Source: Pseudomonas sputi (GTDB lineage: Bacteria > Pseudomonadota > Gammaproteobacteria > Pseudomonadales > Pseudomonadaceae). From it: a stretch of 64,000 bases of DNA. The DNA lies in the NCBI RefSeq assembly GCF_021603585.1, contig NZ_BQHI01000016.1, positions 52,162 to 116,161 on the forward strand, in the 5' to 3' direction. Both the position numbers and the translations under genes were made by a program. The notes below the pieces were generated by a model, which was not told where the DNA came from, ran no database searches, and saw only the letters and a program-made list of their open reading frames with translations. Positions 34,609 through 43,278 of this stretch are shown here, one piece after another (within the stretch, counting starts at the first letter, position 1; every line of letters begins with the position of its first letter).

Positions 34609-35427
34609 TTATTCGGCTCGGGCTCGCACGTGGATCGCGGCGAACGGCTCATTCTGCACCAGCTCGATCAGGGATTCCTTGACCAGTTCAAGGATCGCCA
34701 TGAAGGTCACCACCACCCCGAGCTTGCCCTCCTCGGCGGTGAACAGCTCGACGAACGGCACAAAGCCGCCGCCCTTGAGCCGCTCCAGCACGTCGCTCAT
34801 GCGCTCGCGGGTGGACAGCGCCTCGCGGCTGACCTGATGGCTTTCGAACATATCGCCGCGGCGCAGCACTTCGGCCATGGACATCAGGATTTCCTCCAGC
34901 GCCACGTCCGGCAACAGCTTGCGCGCGCGGGCTTCCGGGGCGTCGAGCTTGGGCACGATCACGTCGCGACCGACCCGGCTCAGGCCATCGATGCCTTCAG
35001 CGGCAGCCTTGAACCGCTCGTACTCTTGCAATCGACGGATCAGCTCGGCACGCGGGTCTTCCTCTTCGTCCTCGACGGTTTCGGCTCGGGGCAGCAGCAT
35101 CCGCGACTTGATCTCGGCCAGCATCGCGGCCATCACGAGGTATTCGGCGGCCAGTTCCAGGCGCACCGACTGCATCAGTTCGACATAGCCCATGTATTGA
35201 CGGGTGATTTCCGCTACCGGGATGTCGAGAATGTTGATGTTCTGTTTGCGAATCAGGTACAGCAGCAGGTCGAGCGGGCCTTCGAAGGCTTCGAGGAAGA
35301 CTTCCAGCGCGTCCGGCGGGATGTACAGATCCAGCGGCATTTCCGTGACCGCCTGGCCATAGACCATGGCAAACGGCAGTTCCTGCTGGGCACCGGCCTG
35401 GGGATCAACGGTTTCCACTGCGGACAT
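34609..35427 (-). CDS. scpA: Segregation and condensation protein ScpA (kleisin)
   Basis: 272 residues. The kleisin N-terminus FLEAFEGPLDLLLYLIRKQNINILDIPVAEITRQYM and the C-terminal winged helix are family hallmarks. It bridges the SMC heads and binds ScpB. The start ATG touches the stop of the YciO gene (TGAATG). About 45 extra residues precede the usual start, seen in Pseudomonas annotations. Confidence 0.94.
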   Translation of the reverse strand: MSAVETVDPQAGAQQELPFAMVYGQAVTEMPLDLYIPPDALEVFLEAFEGPLDLLLYLIRKQNINILDIPVAEITRQYMGYVELMQSVRLELAAEYLVMAAMLAEIKSRMLLPRAETVEDEEEDPRAELIRRLQEYERFKAAAEGIDGLSRVGRDVIVPKLDAPEARARKLLPDVALEEILMSMAEVLRRGDMFESHQVSREALSTRERMSDVLERLKGGGFVPFVELFTAEEGKLGVVVTFMAILELVKESLIELVQNEPFAAIHVRARAE

Positions 35428-36057
35428 TCAGGCCTCGACCATGAATGGAGCCGGATCGCCGCAACCGACGCGGATCACTTCCGGATCATCGCCTGTGAGG
35501 TCGATCACGGTGGAGGCCTTGATGCCGCCGGAACCGCCGTCGATGATCAGGTCCACCTGATGCTCGAGCAACTGGCGCATTTCGTACGGATCGCTCAACG
35601 GGTCTTCATCGCCCGGCATGATCAGGGTCACGCTCATCAGCGGCTCGCCCAGTTCGGCCAGCAGCGCCAGCGCGATCGGATGACTCGGCACCCGCAGTCC
35701 GATGGTGCGCTTCTTCGGATGCAGCAACAGGCGCGGCACTTCGCGGGTGGCGTTGAGAATGAAGGTGTACGGCCCCGGCAAATGGGCTTTGAGGATTCGA
35801 AACGTCCCGGTGTCGATCTTGGCGTAATTGCCCAGTTGCGACAGGTCGCTGCAGATCAGCGCAAAGTTGTGTTTTTCGTCGAGCTGGCGCAGGCGTCGAA
35901 CGCGCTCGATGGCGTTCTTGTCGCCGATCTGGCAACCGATTGCGTAGGAGGAGTCCGTTGGATAGACCACCACCCCGCCCTTGCGGATGATCTCGACCGC
36001 CTGTTTGATCAGGCGCGCTTGCGGGTTTTCCGGATGAATCTGGAAAAATTGACTCAC
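35428..36057 (-). CDS. yciO: YciO-type Sua5/YrdC-family protein
   Basis: 209 residues from a GTG with an AGGTAGAG site; it then matches E. coli YciO (VSQFFQIHPENPQARLI). The fold binds RNA/nucleotide; the KxR-S/T-x-N-type groove is seen in KKRTIGLRVPSHPIA. Family members make threonylcarbamoyl-AMP for tRNA t6A, but YciO itself is a weak or divergent member, so the catalytic role is uncertain. A longer frame to 36309 overlaps the PHP gene and is not preferred. Confidence 0.88.
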   Translation of the reverse strand: MSQFFQIHPENPQARLIKQAVEIIRKGGVVVYPTDSSYAIGCQIGDKNAIERVRRLRQLDEKHNFALICSDLSQLGNYAKIDTGTFRILKAHLPGPYTFILNATREVPRLLLHPKKRTIGLRVPSHPIALALLAELGEPLMSVTLIMPGDEDPLSDPYEMRQLLEHQVDLIIDGGSGGIKASTVIDLTGDDPEVIRVGCGDPAPFMVEA

Positions 36058-36070
36058 ATTCTCTACCTGT

Positions 36071-36934
36071 TCAGACGGCGGCAATAACTGGGTCATGTTT
36101 GAACCGACCCCACAGGGGTGGAAGGTCCTCCGGCACCGGCCGGTACTGGCCGATCTCGGACCAGCCACCAGGGCCATGGAAATCACTGCCGGCGCTGACC
36201 AGCAGACCGAACTCACGGGCAAGGATCGCGAGGCTGCCCACCTGTTCCGCAGGCTGATGACCATTGACCACTTCGATCGCCTGCCCGCCCGCTTGAATAT
36301 AGTCGGCAATCAGCTTTCGGCGCTTGCTGCGGGTGAAATCGTAGTGCCACGGATGCGCCAGGCTGACCCAGGCCCCGGCGGCGCGCAGCGTGCCGACGGT
36401 GTCTTCAAGGGTCGGCCAGTGCAGCTTGACGTCTCCCAGCTTGCCGGCGCCGAGCCATTTGCGAAACGCCTCGGCGCGATCCTTTACAAAACCTTCACGC
36501 ACCATCCAGTCGGCGAAGTGCGGACGGGCCGGCGCGTTGCCGCTGTCGCCCAATTCCTGCTGGATCTGCCGCGCGCCGTCGAGCGCATTCGGCATGCCCT
36601 TGAGGGCGAGCTTGCGGCTTATTTCTTCTGACCGCAGCCAGCGGCCGTCGTGCAACTTAGCAATCGCCTCGACCAACGGCGCGGCATTGACGTCGAAACC
36701 GTAGCCGAGCACATGAATGGTCGCCCCGCCCCAGGTGCAGGACAGTTCGACGCCGTTGACCAGTTGCATGCCCAGCGCCTCGGCGGCCGTGCGCGCTTCG
36801 GCGAGGCCTTCAAGGGTGTCGTGATCGGTCAGGGCCAGGACTCGCACGCCGTTCTCGAACGCACGCGCAACCAGTGCCGCAGGCGCCAGGGCGCCATCGG
36901 AGGCCGTGCTGTGGCAGTGCAAATCAACATTCAC
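36071..36934 (-). CDS. PHP-domain 3',5'-nucleoside bisphosphate phosphatase / RNase AM (YciV/TrpH)
   Basis: 287 residues. Metal motifs of the PHP family are clear: [11 protein letters not shown] near the start, LTDHDT, an ELSCTW glutamate, LAHPWHYDF, and GSDFHGPG. E. coli YciV hydrolyses 3',5'-bisphosphonucleotides and trims rRNA 5' ends. It leads the yciO-scpA-scpB unit and is divergent from yciB. Confidence 0.92.
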   Translation of the reverse strand: MNVDLHCHSTASDGALAPAALVARAFENGVRVLALTDHDTLEGLAEARTAAEALGMQLVNGVELSCTWGGATIHVLGYGFDVNAAPLVEAIAKLHDGRWLRSEEISRKLALKGMPNALDGARQIQQELGDSGNAPARPHFADWMVREGFVKDRAEAFRKWLGAGKLGDVKLHWPTLEDTVGTLRAAGAWVSLAHPWHYDFTRSKRRKLIADYIQAGGQAIEVVNGHQPAEQVGSLAILAREFGLLVSAGSDFHGPGGWSEIGQYRPVPEDLPPLWGRFKHDPVIAAV

Positions 36935-37021
36935 GGGGATGTGTTACCTCAAATCAGCTGGCGCTATCGCGCGCCCATATGTTTGTTATTATGCCGCCAC
37001 ATCCAGCTTCTGGCTCTCACT

Positions 37022-37618
37022 GTGAAACAATTCATCGATTTCATCCCGCTTCTGCTGTTCTTCATCGTCTACAAACTCGATCCACGCACCGTCGATGTTG
37101 CCGGCCATGAACTGACGGTAGGCGGCATTTACAGTGCCACCGCCATGCTGATCATCAGTTCCCTGGTGGTGTACGGCGCGCTTTTCATCAAGCAGCGCAA
37201 GCTGGAGAAAAGCCAGTGGCTGACCCTGATCGCCTGCCTGGTATTCGGCAGTCTGACTCTGGCCTTCCACAGCGAAACCTTCCTGAAATGGAAGGCGCCG
37301 GTGGTCAACTGGCTGTTCGCCCTGGCCTTCATCGGCAGCCATTTCATCGGTGACCGCCTGCTGATCAAGCGCATCATGGGCCACGCGCTGACCCTGCCGG
37401 ATCCGGTCTGGACCCGACTGAACATCGCCTGGATCGCCTTTTTCCTGTTCTGCGGGGCCGCCAACCTGTTCGTCGCCTTCACCTTCCAGAGCATCTGGGT
37501 GGACTTCAAGGTGTTCGGCAGCCTGGGCATGACCGTGCTGTTCCTGGTCGGTCAGGGCATCTACCTGTCCCGTCACCTGCACGACGCCGATACCACAACG
37601 CCAAAAACCGAGGACTGA
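37022..37618 (+). CDS. yciB: Inner-membrane septation protein YciB (IspZ)
   Basis: 198 residues with about five membrane segments from a GTG start; [18 protein letters not shown] matches the conserved N-terminus. The long frame upstream to 36650 is an artefact overlapping the PHP gene. YciB acts in envelope integrity and septation. A TTGTTATTAT stretch upstream may hold the -10. It is followed by yciI after one base. Confidence 0.93.
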   Translation: MKQFIDFIPLLLFFIVYKLDPRTVDVAGHELTVGGIYSATAMLIISSLVVYGALFIKQRKLEKSQWLTLIACLVFGSLTLAFHSETFLKWKAPVVNWLFALAFIGSHFIGDRLLIKRIMGHALTLPDPVWTRLNIAWIAFFLFCGAANLFVAFTFQSIWVDFKVFGSLGMTVLFLVGQGIYLSRHLHDADTTTPKTED

Positions 37619-37619
37619 C

Positions 37620-37919
37620 ATGCTCTACGCCATCATTGCCACCGACGTTGCCAACTCTCTGGACGCCCGTCTCGCCGCACGTCCGGCACACCTTGAACGC
37701 CTGCAGGTGCTCAAGGGCGAAGGCCGCATCGTGCTGGCCGGCCCGCACCCGGCGGTCGACAGCAATGATCCGGGCGCAGCAGGTTTCAGCGGCAGCCTGA
37801 TCGTCGCCGAATTCGATTCCCTGAGCGCGGCGCAAGCCTGGGCCGATGCCGATCCGTACGTCGCCGCCGGCGTCTACGCCAGTGTTGTCGTCAAGCCGTT
37901 CAAGCAAGTCCTGCCGTAA
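37620..37919 (+). CDS. yciI: YciI family protein
   Basis: 99 residues of the ferredoxin-like YciI/YCII fold, with the conserved His-Asp pair ([10 protein letters not shown]) and the family start [10 protein letters not shown]. Biochemical role unknown; related YCII domains occur in dehydrochlorinases. Translationally close to yciB. Confidence 0.9.
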   Translation: MLYAIIATDVANSLDARLAARPAHLERLQVLKGEGRIVLAGPHPAVDSNDPGAAGFSGSLIVAEFDSLSAAQAWADADPYVAAGVYASVVVKPFKQVLP

Positions 37920-37941
37920 CCTCCCCCGCAAAAGCCCTCCG

Positions 37942-37970
37942 CGCGATGAACCTTGTCGGTTCATCGCGTT
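37942..37970 (+). terminator. Terminator-like hairpin after yciI
   Basis: CGCGATGAACC-TTGTC-GGTTCATCGCG gives a perfect 11-bp stem 22 bases after the stop. Only TT-C-T follows, so termination may be partial. Confidence 0.6.
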
Positions 37971-38040
37971 CTCAATCGCTCATTATTCTCGTTTGCCGGC
38001 CGACAACCTGCCCAATATCCATTTGGAAACAGGAGTCGCG

Positions 38041-38451
38041 ATGCGCAAGGGTCCGTTGTGTCTGATGTTGGTCACGTTGTCGATCATGGCGCCCGCCCAT
38101 GGTGACGAAAGCACCGAGGGCGGCAGCTCCACGCCGCTTTCATTGAGCGCCGGCAGTCAGATCACCGAGTTGCAGCAGCGCCTGAAGGCCAGTGAGCAGC
38201 AACGGGAAGAAATGAGCAAACAACTGCAAAATGCCGACAACACCCGCGAAAGCGCCCAGCTCGCCCGGTTGCGCCAAGAGAACCAGCGCCTGAAGCTGCA
38301 ACTCAAGGAAGCCCAGGCCAGTCCGCTGCCGCGCCTGCTGACCGAACAGCAGCAATGGTTCGTAACCGGGGCCGGGGTAGCGCTATTGGCGCTGCTGTGC
38401 GGTATCTTTGCCAGTGGAGCAAGCCGAAAACGTCGGCAATGGCTAAATTGA
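38041..38451 (+). CDS. Signal/coiled-coil/TM protein resembling the YgiM C-terminus
   Basis: 136 residues. Signal peptide (LCLMLVTLSIMAPAHG), a coiled coil from about 40 to 95 (ITELQQRLKASEQQREEMSKQL), and one C-terminal membrane helix (GAGVALLALLCGIFASG) ending in basic residues. This is the C-terminal layout of the YgiM (SH3-plus-coil) family without the SH3 domain. An AGGAG site precedes it. It lies 7 bases before the response regulator, so it may belong to the Cpx-like operon. Confidence 0.75.
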   Translation: MRKGPLCLMLVTLSIMAPAHGDESTEGGSSTPLSLSAGSQITELQQRLKASEQQREEMSKQLQNADNTRESAQLARLRQENQRLKLQLKEAQASPLPRLLTEQQQWFVTGAGVALLALLCGIFASGASRKRRQWLN

Positions 38452-38458
38452 GTGAGTC

Positions 38459-39136
38459 ATGAGCGAGCTGTTACTGATTGATGATGACCAGGAGTTGTGT
38501 GAACTCCTGAGTAGCTGGCTGAGCCAGGAAGGCTTTCAGGTCCGGGCCTGCCACGATGGTCAGAGCGCCCGCAAGGCGCTGGCCGAAACCGCGCCGGCGG
38601 CTGTGGTGCTGGACGTGATGCTGCCCGACGGCAGCGGTCTGGAACTGCTCAAGCAACTGCGCAGCGATCACGCCGACCTGCCGGTGCTGATGCTCTCGGC
38701 GCGGGGCGAGCCGCTGGACCGGATCCTCGGCCTGGAACTGGGCGCCGACGATTATCTGGCCAAACCCTGCGATCCGCGTGAACTGACCGCCCGCCTGCGC
38801 GCCGTGCTGCGCCGCAGTCATCCGGCCGCCGTGTCGACCCAGCTCGAGCTGGGCGACCTGAGCTTCAGCCCGGTGCGCGGCGTGGTCAGCATCGACGAAA
38901 AGGAATTCACCCTCACCGTCTCCGAAAGCCGCCTGCTCGAAGCCCTGCTCAAGCAACCGGGCGAGCCGCTGGACAAACAGGAACTGGCGCAGATCGCCCT
39001 CGGTCGCAAGCTGACCCTGTACGACCGCAGCCTGGACATGCACGTCAGCAACCTGCGCAAAAAGATCGGCCCGCACCCCGACGGTCGCCCGCGCATCGTG
39101 GCCCTGCGCAGCCGTGGCTACTACTACAGCCTCTGA
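38459..39136 (+). CDS. CpxR-like OmpR-family response regulator
   Basis: 225 residues. The receiver has the acidic pair DDD at 8-10, phospho-acceptor D52 and lysine in DDYLAKPC. The C-terminal winged helix ends RIVALRSRGYYYSL, as in CpxR/OmpR. A CpxR-type direct repeat stands 40 bases after its stop, before a Spy/CpxP-like gene, so the cognate regulon includes its own neighbours. It pairs with the sensor kinase encoded two genes on. Confidence 0.88.
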   Translation: MSELLLIDDDQELCELLSSWLSQEGFQVRACHDGQSARKALAETAPAAVVLDVMLPDGSGLELLKQLRSDHADLPVLMLSARGEPLDRILGLELGADDYLAKPCDPRELTARLRAVLRRSHPAAVSTQLELGDLSFSPVRGVVSIDEKEFTLTVSESRLLEALLKQPGEPLDKQELAQIALGRKLTLYDRSLDMHVSNLRKKIGPHPDGRPRIVALRSRGYYYSL

Positions 39137-39173
39137 ACGTCTGTCAGTTTTGTCAGGTCGGCGCGAAAACGTG

Positions 39174-39189
39174 TTTACCCAAGCTTTAC
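39174..39189. promoter_or_regulatory. CpxR-box-like direct repeat
   Basis: TTTAC-N6-TTTAC, the inverse of the GTAAA-N5-GTAAA CpxR consensus with one extra spacer base, sited about 85 bp before the Spy-like ATG. Confidence 0.5.
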
Positions 39190-39272
39190 ACAGCGCTGAC
39201 CGCCGCTGACCTTGATCTCCGTAATCTGTACTCATCCGGAACGTACCGGGAACGAGACAAAGGAGATTCACC

Positions 39273-39722
39273 ATGCGCAAGACTCTTATCGCTCTGATGT
39301 TTGCCGCCGCCCTGCCGACCGTCGCCATGGCCATGCCACAGGATGATGGCCCGATGGGTGGCCCGCTGGACGGCCCGCGCCATGGCGGTCAGATGCACGG
39401 CATGCACGGCAAAGGCCCGTACAGCCAGTTGGACCTGTCCCGCGAACAGCGCGAGCAGATCCGCAAGATCATGGGCGAGCAGATGCACGAGCGTAAGCAG
39501 ACGGTTGAAAAATACCTGGAGAAACTCTCGCCAGCCGATCAGAAAGCCATGAAGGACGAGATGGCGGCCAACCACAAGAAAGCCGAATCCGATGTCCGCG
39601 CCGTCCTGAAACCGGATCAACAGAAGAAATTCGACGAGATCCAGAAGAAACAGGCAGAGCGTCGCGCCGAATGGGCCGAGTTCAAAGCCTGGAAAGCGCA
39701 ACAGCCGCAAAAGGCGCAATAA
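39273..39722 (+). CDS. Periplasmic Spy/CpxP-like LTXXQ protein
   Basis: 149 residues with a signal peptide ending AMA, a M/G/H-rich segment (MGGPLDGPRHGGQMHGMHGKG) that could bind metal, and helical LTxxQ-like repeats (LDLSREQREQIRKIM, LKPDQQKKFDEI). Spy/CpxP proteins are ATP-independent periplasmic chaperones and CpxP restrains the kinase CpxA. Its place between regulator and kinase genes suggests the same feedback. An AGGAGA site precedes the ATG. Confidence 0.88.
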   Translation: MRKTLIALMFAAALPTVAMAMPQDDGPMGGPLDGPRHGGQMHGMHGKGPYSQLDLSREQREQIRKIMGEQMHERKQTVEKYLEKLSPADQKAMKDEMAANHKKAESDVRAVLKPDQQKKFDEIQKKQAERRAEWAEFKAWKAQQPQKAQ

Positions 39723-39742
39723 TGTTCTAGCGTCACGCCCCG

Positions 39743-39776
39743 ACCCAACGGCTCACCGCCGTTGGGTTTTCTTTGT
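39743..39776 (+). terminator. Rho-independent terminator between the Spy-like and kinase genes
   Basis: CCCAACG/CGTTGGG stem around GCTCACCGC, followed by TTTTCTTTGTTT. It ends 14 bases before the kinase GTG, so kinase expression depends on read-through. Confidence 0.85.
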
Positions 39777-39789
39777 TTGAGGATTTTCT

Positions 39790-41130
39790 GTGCGTTCATT
39801 GTTCTGGCGTATCCTCGCCAGCTTCTGGCTGGCCATCGCTCTGGTTGCAGGGCTTTCCATTCTGTTGGGGCACATGCTCAACCAGGACGCGTGGATCCTC
39901 AGCCGCCATCCGGGCCTCAACACCCTGGCCGCCGAATGGACGCAGACCTACGAAGCCCAGGGCGAAGACGCCGCCCAGGACATCCTCGAACAGCGCAAGC
40001 GCCAGTACCACATCGACGTGCAAGTACTGAACGAAACCGGCGACCCGGTGGTGCGCGGCACCTTCCCCCGGCGTGCGGCAGCCTTCGAGGCGCGGCAGAA
40101 CAACGACGACCGACGCCTGCCCTGGCGCCGTCTGACCGACGAATTCACCAGCGACAAAAGCGGCGACACCTACCTCTTCATCTATCGCATCCCGCACCCG
40201 GAACTCGACGCCTGGCACCGCGAAAGCCTGCTCTGGCCGTTGAGTGCACTGGGCATCGCGCTGGTGGTGCTGACCCTCTTCAGCCTACTGGTGACGTTCT
40301 CCATCACCCGCCCGCTCAGTCGCCTGCGCGGCGCGGTGCACGACCTCGGCCAAACCACCTATCAGCAGAACAGTCTGGCGCAACTGGCCAACCGTCGCGA
40401 TGAATTCGGCGTGCTGGCCAATGACTTCAACCGCATGGGTGCACGCCTGCAAAGCCTGATCGGCAGTCAGCGCCAGTTGCTGCGCGACGTCTCCCACGAA
40501 TTGCGTTCACCGCTGGCACGGCTGCGCATCGCCCTGGCCCTGGCCGAACGGGCAAGCCCGGAAGAACGGGAAAAACTCTGGCCGCGCCTGACCCGCGAGT
40601 GTGATCGCCTGGAAGCGCTGATCAGTGAAATTCTGGTACTGGCGCGGGTCGATGCCGACAACGCCAGCGCCGAAGAAGTGGATCTGAATGCCTTGCTCGC
40701 CACCCTGCAAAAAGACGCGCAACTCGGCTCGCCGGAGCAGACCGTGCGCCTGGAGACCGAGCCCGCGCTCACGCTGACCGGCTGGCCGACCATGATCGAA
40801 CGCGCCGTGGACAACCTGCTGCGCAATGCCCAGCGTTTCAACCCGGTCGGGCAGGCAATTGAAATGCAGGCGTCACGTCAGGGCGAGCGGATCGTGGTCA
40901 GCGTGCGTGACCATGGGCCGGGGGTGCAGGCCGAGCATCTGGGCCAGTTGGGCGAACCGTTTTATCGGGCGCCGGGGCAGACCGCTGCCGGGCATGGCCT
41001 GGGACTGGCGATTGCCCGACGGGCGGCGGAGCGGCATGGCGGGACGCTGTTACTGGCCAATCACCCACAGGGCGGGTTTGTGGCCAGTCTTGAATTGCCG
41101 CTGGTGCCGGGGGCTGTTGTTCAGCCCTGA
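39790..41130 (+). CDS. CpxA-like sensor histidine kinase
   Basis: 446 residues from a GTG after GAGGA. Membrane helix 1 (8-28), a periplasmic loop of about 115 residues, helix 2 (about 150-172), a HAMP domain, dimerisation helix with phospho-acceptor H236 in VSHELRSP, and an HATPase domain with DNLLRNAQRFN and HGLGLAIARR. It senses envelope stress and phosphorylates the adjacent regulator. The gene follows an internal terminator, an unusual control on stoichiometry. Confidence 0.88.
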   Translation: MRSLFWRILASFWLAIALVAGLSILLGHMLNQDAWILSRHPGLNTLAAEWTQTYEAQGEDAAQDILEQRKRQYHIDVQVLNETGDPVVRGTFPRRAAAFEARQNNDDRRLPWRRLTDEFTSDKSGDTYLFIYRIPHPELDAWHRESLLWPLSALGIALVVLTLFSLLVTFSITRPLSRLRGAVHDLGQTTYQQNSLAQLANRRDEFGVLANDFNRMGARLQSLIGSQRQLLRDVSHELRSPLARLRIALALAERASPEEREKLWPRLTRECDRLEALISEILVLARVDADNASAEEVDLNALLATLQKDAQLGSPEQTVRLETEPALTLTGWPTMIERAVDNLLRNAQRFNPVGQAIEMQASRQGERIVVSVRDHGPGVQAEHLGQLGEPFYRAPGQTAAGHGLGLAIARRAAERHGGTLLLANHPQGGFVASLELPLVPGAVVQP

Positions 41131-41135
41131 TGGTG

Positions 41136-41702
41136 TCAGGCCTTTACCGGCCAGGCGCTGACAAACTCAGCCAGATCAACCTTCTCGGCCACCCGCGGTT
41201 CTTTCTGCGGCGTGCCGAGGTACAGAAAGGCGATCACTTCCTCGTCATCCGTCAGGCCCAAACCCTTGGCGACATGTTTCGAGTACGCCAGATCACCGGT
41301 GCGCCACACCGCACCAATCCCCTGCGCGTAAGCCGCCAGAAGAATGCCATGAGCGGCACAGCCTGCAGCCAGCAACTGCTCGGCCTTCGGGTATTTGACG
41401 TGATCCTGCAATTTCGCAATCACCACGACCACCAGCGGCGCCCGCAGCGGGCCGTTGCGCGCTTTGTCGATCATCGCTTCGGTGACTTCGCCTTCCTGCA
41501 TTTTTGCAGCTTGCGCCAGCAACTCGCCCATCTGCTCACGCGCCGCGCCTTCGACGGTCAGGAAGCGATACGGCTGCAAATGGCCGTGATCCGGTGCGCG
41601 GGTCGCGGCGGCAAACAGCACTTCGCGCTGTTCGGCGGTGGGGGCCGGATCGATCAGTCGTGGAACGGAAACACGGTTGAGCAAAGCGTCGAGAGCCTGC
41701 AT
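41136..41702 (-). CDS. NAD(P)H nitroreductase, YdjA type
   Basis: 188 residues of the minimal nitroreductase fold. FMN-contact features include the early RxSxP-like RVSVPRL and the APDHGHLQPYRF segment, with the terminal GTPQKEPR loop. YdjA is a small flavoprotein of unclear substrate. Convergent with the kinase gene. Confidence 0.88.
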   Translation of the reverse strand: MQALDALLNRVSVPRLIDPAPTAEQREVLFAAATRAPDHGHLQPYRFLTVEGAAREQMGELLAQAAKMQEGEVTEAMIDKARNGPLRAPLVVVVIAKLQDHVKYPKAEQLLAAGCAAHGILLAAYAQGIGAVWRTGDLAYSKHVAKGLGLTDDEEVIAFLYLGTPQKEPRVAEKVDLAEFVSAWPVKA

Positions 41703-41762
41703 CGGCCACCTCCTGAAAAAAATGTCCGGCTATTCTAGCTGCAAGTGATCCAGACGCGTCGG

Positions 41763-41790
41763 TTTACATGCCTTGCACCGCAGGTAGAAT
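41763..41790 (+). promoter_or_regulatory. Sigma-70 promoter of trkH
   Basis: TTTACA, 16 bases, TAGAAT (each 5/6 to consensus), 33 bases before the trkH ATG. Confidence 0.65.
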
Positions 41791-41823
41791 GGCGCCCTTC
41801 CCACATCAGCCCGAGCGGACTTC

Positions 41824-43278
41824 ATGGCGTTGCCGACCTTACGGATCATTGGTTTCATCATCGGCATCTTCCTGATCACTCTGGCCATCGCCATGGTCGT
41901 GCCCATGGCCACCCTGGTGATTTTCGAACGCACCGGCGATCTGCCGTCGTTCCTCTGGGCAAGCATGATTACCTTCGTCGCCGGCCTCGCGCTGGTGATT
42001 CCCGGTCGTCCGGAACAGATTCACCTGCGCCCCCGGGACATGTACCTGCTGACCGTCAGCAGCTGGCTGGTGGTGTGCATTTTCGCCGCGCTGCCGTTTT
42101 TGCTGACCCAGCACATCAGCTACACCGACTCGTTCTTCGAAAGCATGTCCGGCATCACCGCCACCGGAGCGACCGTGCTCAACCGCCTGGACGACATGTC
42201 CCCCGGCATCCTGATGTGGCGCTCGCTGCTGCACTGGATCGGCGGCATCGGCTTCATCGGCATGGCGGTGGCGATCCTGCCGCTGCTGCGCATCGGTGGC
42301 ATGCGACTGTTCCAGACCGAGTCCTCGGACCGTTCGGAAAAGGTCATGCCCCGCTCGCACATGGTGGCGCGGCTGATCGTGGCGGCCTACGTCGGCATCA
42401 CGATTCTCGGCAGCCTGGCGTTCTGGTGGGCCGGAATGAGTCCGTTCGATGCGATCAACCACGCGATGTCGGCGATTTCCACCGGCGGGTTCTCGACCTC
42501 GGACCAGTCCCTGGCCAAGTGGACGCAACCGGCGGTGCACTGGGTAGCGGTGGTGGTGATGATTCTCGGCAGCCTGCCGTTCACCCTGTACGTGGCGACC
42601 CTGCGCGGCAATCGTCGGGCGCTGATCAAGGATCAGCAGGTGCAGGGCTTGCTCGGGATGTTGCTGGCGACCTGGCTGGTGCTCGGCACCTGGTACTGGT
42701 GGACCACCAACCTGCATTGGCTGGAGGCGCTGCGGCATGTGGCGCTGAACGTGACCTCGGTGGTCACCACCACGGGCTTTGCGCTGGGCGACTACAGCCT
42801 GTGGGGCAACTTTTCGCTGATGCTGTTCTTCTATCTGGGCTTCGTCGGTGGCTGTTCCGGTTCGACGGCGGGCGGGATCAAGATTTTCCGTTTCCAGGTC
42901 GCCTACATCCTGCTCAAGGCCAACCTTAACCAACTGATTCACCCGCGCGCGGTGATCAAGCAGAAGTACAACGGTCATCGCCTCGACGAAGAAATTGTCC
43001 GTTCGATTCTGACCTTTTCGTTTTTCTTCGCGATCACCATCTGCGTGATCGCCCTGCTGCTGTCGCTATTGGGCGTGGACTGGATGACCGCACTGACCGG
43101 CGCCGCCAGCACCGTGTCCGGCGTCGGCCCGGGTCTGGGCGAGACCATCGGCCCGTCCGGCAACTTCGCCAGTCTGCCGGATGCGGCCAAGTGGATCCTG
43201 TCGTTCGGCATGCTGCTCGGCCGACTGGAGATCATCACGGTGTTTGTATTGTGTATTCCGGCATTCTGGCGTCACTGA
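41824..43278 (+). CDS. trkH: Trk potassium uptake channel subunit TrkH
   Basis: 484 residues with about ten membrane helices and four M1-P-M2 repeats. The selectivity segments are visible as TATGATV, STGGFS, TTTGFAL and SGVGPGLG. It conducts K+ across the inner membrane with the NAD-binding TrkA gate, which is not in the window. Its last 44 bases overlap the convergent AraC gene. Confidence 0.95.
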   Translation: MALPTLRIIGFIIGIFLITLAIAMVVPMATLVIFERTGDLPSFLWASMITFVAGLALVIPGRPEQIHLRPRDMYLLTVSSWLVVCIFAALPFLLTQHISYTDSFFESMSGITATGATVLNRLDDMSPGILMWRSLLHWIGGIGFIGMAVAILPLLRIGGMRLFQTESSDRSEKVMPRSHMVARLIVAAYVGITILGSLAFWWAGMSPFDAINHAMSAISTGGFSTSDQSLAKWTQPAVHWVAVVVMILGSLPFTLYVATLRGNRRALIKDQQVQGLLGMLLATWLVLGTWYWWTTNLHWLEALRHVALNVTSVVTTTGFALGDYSLWGNFSLMLFFYLGFVGGCSGSTAGGIKIFRFQVAYILLKANLNQLIHPRAVIKQKYNGHRLDEEIVRSILTFSFFFAITICVIALLLSLLGVDWMTALTGAASTVSGVGPGLGETIGPSGNFASLPDAAKWILSFGMLLGRLEIITVFVLCIPAFWRH

